Assembly (NCBI GenBank): GCA_016935665.1
Contig: JAFGQN010000058.1
Coordinates: 1-48,369 of the forward strand
Length of the DNA: 48,369 nt
Source of the DNA: Deltaproteobacteria bacterium
GTDB taxonomy: Bacteria > Myxococcota_A > Polyangia > JAAYKL01
Direction: 5' to 3'
The notes below the pieces were generated by a model. That model ran no database searches and was not told where the DNA came from. It saw only the letters and a list, made by a program, of their open reading frames with translations. Shown one piece after another: positions 48,096 through 48,369 of this stretch. The position numbers and the translations under genes are program-made. Within the stretch, counting starts at the first letter, position 1. Every line of letters begins with the position of its first letter.

Positions 48096-48123
48096 ATTGC
48101 ATACATTAACAAAAAACTGTCAA
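48096..48123 (-). promoter_or_regulatory. Possible promoter of the LamG lipoprotein gene
   Basis: Minus strand: TTGACA (48118-48123), 16-base spacer, TGCAAT (48096-48101), about 78 bases before the first start. The -10 box is weak. Confidence 0.4.
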
Positions 48124-48247
48124 TAAAACGGGCTTTTATGCGTAAGTGGGTTCATTCTGAAGATGTAAAAAAACAGTTTGGGCCCCATTTATTGTGAAAA
48201 TTGTAACCATCAATTGAAAATTATGAAATTGCGACTCAAATAAGTGC

Positions 48248-48275
48248 TTGACACAGAAAATCACTCGTGTAAATA
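48248..48275 (+). promoter_or_regulatory. Promoter of tRNA-Leu
   Basis: A perfect TTGACA (48248-48253), 16-base spacer and TAAATA (48270-48275) preceded by TG, 17 bases before the tRNA. Bases 48124-48247 hold no gene. Confidence 0.6.
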
Positions 48276-48292
48276 AGCTGTCGTCCGAAGTC

Positions 48293-48369
48293 GCGAAAGT
48301 GGCGGAACTGGTAGACGCGCAGGCTTCAGGTGCCTGTGTCCGCAAGGATGTGGGGGTTCGAGTCCCCCC
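48293..48369 (+). tRNA. tRNA-Leu (anticodon CAG), cut by the window edge
   Basis: Acceptor strand GCGAAAG, D arm GGCGGAACTGGTAGAC, anticodon stem CAGGC/GCCTG with loop TTCAGGT (anticodon CAG, reading CUG), a long class II variable arm, and the T arm GGGGGTTCGAGTCCCCC. The 3' acceptor strand lies beyond the window. Confidence 0.95.

Overview
The window (48,369 bp) looks like a chromosomal segment of an anaerobic, Gram-negative-type heterotroph. Lipoprotein signals, a PtsP-type enzyme I, an SO_0444-type permease and many GAF/PAS histidine kinases fit a member of the former Deltaproteobacteria (Myxococcota/Desulfobacterota-like). Anaerobic life is suggested by rubrerythrin and an indolepyruvate:ferredoxin oxidoreductase. 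This placement is an inference from gene content, not from a marker phylogeny.

Layout. 0.5-3.7 kb: a CE2-like esterase, a TerB/pseudo-receiver protein, a DUF2721 membrane protein and a DUF2807 lipoprotein. 3.8-5.9 kb: groES-groEL on the minus strand with a clear terminator and a sigma70-like promoter. 6.2-8.9 kb: rpsB-tsf-pyrH with a structured leader. 8.9-12.2 kb: a translationally coupled kinase pair; the first protein has a DHp-like helix but no ATPase domain, the second is a complete kinase. 12.5-15.8 kb: cysK, cysE and a metal permease fused to an HMA domain. 15.9-19.6 kb: citrate synthase and a HelD-like helicase. 19.8-21.6 kb: two gene wrecks (GT61 glycosyltransferase, Ig-GH10 xylanase) flank an intact rubrerythrin. 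21.7-29.3 kb: a phospholipase D-like protein, ptsP, a small lipoprotein, a hybrid kinase and a MEDS-domain sensor.

29.4-32.4 kb and 38.2-39.7 kb are accessory regions. They hold a 41-bp tandem repeat, dispersed repeats and three minus-strand group II intron 3' ends (domains V-VI). Two of these still carry the tail of the intron-encoded maturase. Each intron end lies directly upstream of a small minus-strand accessory gene or module: a TIR-like protein, a membrane protein and a Phd/RelE-type toxin-antitoxin pair. Between the accessory regions sits an aryl-pyruvate catabolic operon (iorA-iorB-paaK-ACT) divergent from an M20 peptidase. IorA lacks the usual C-terminal ferredoxin domain.

39.8-48.4 kb: an APC permease fused to a PTS EIIA domain (a possible partner of PtsP), glmM, a single-span membrane protein, a plus-strand signal recognition particle RNA gene (ffs), oppD-oppF ATPases without their permeases, a LamG-type lipoprotein and the start of a tRNA-Leu(CAG) cut by the window edge.
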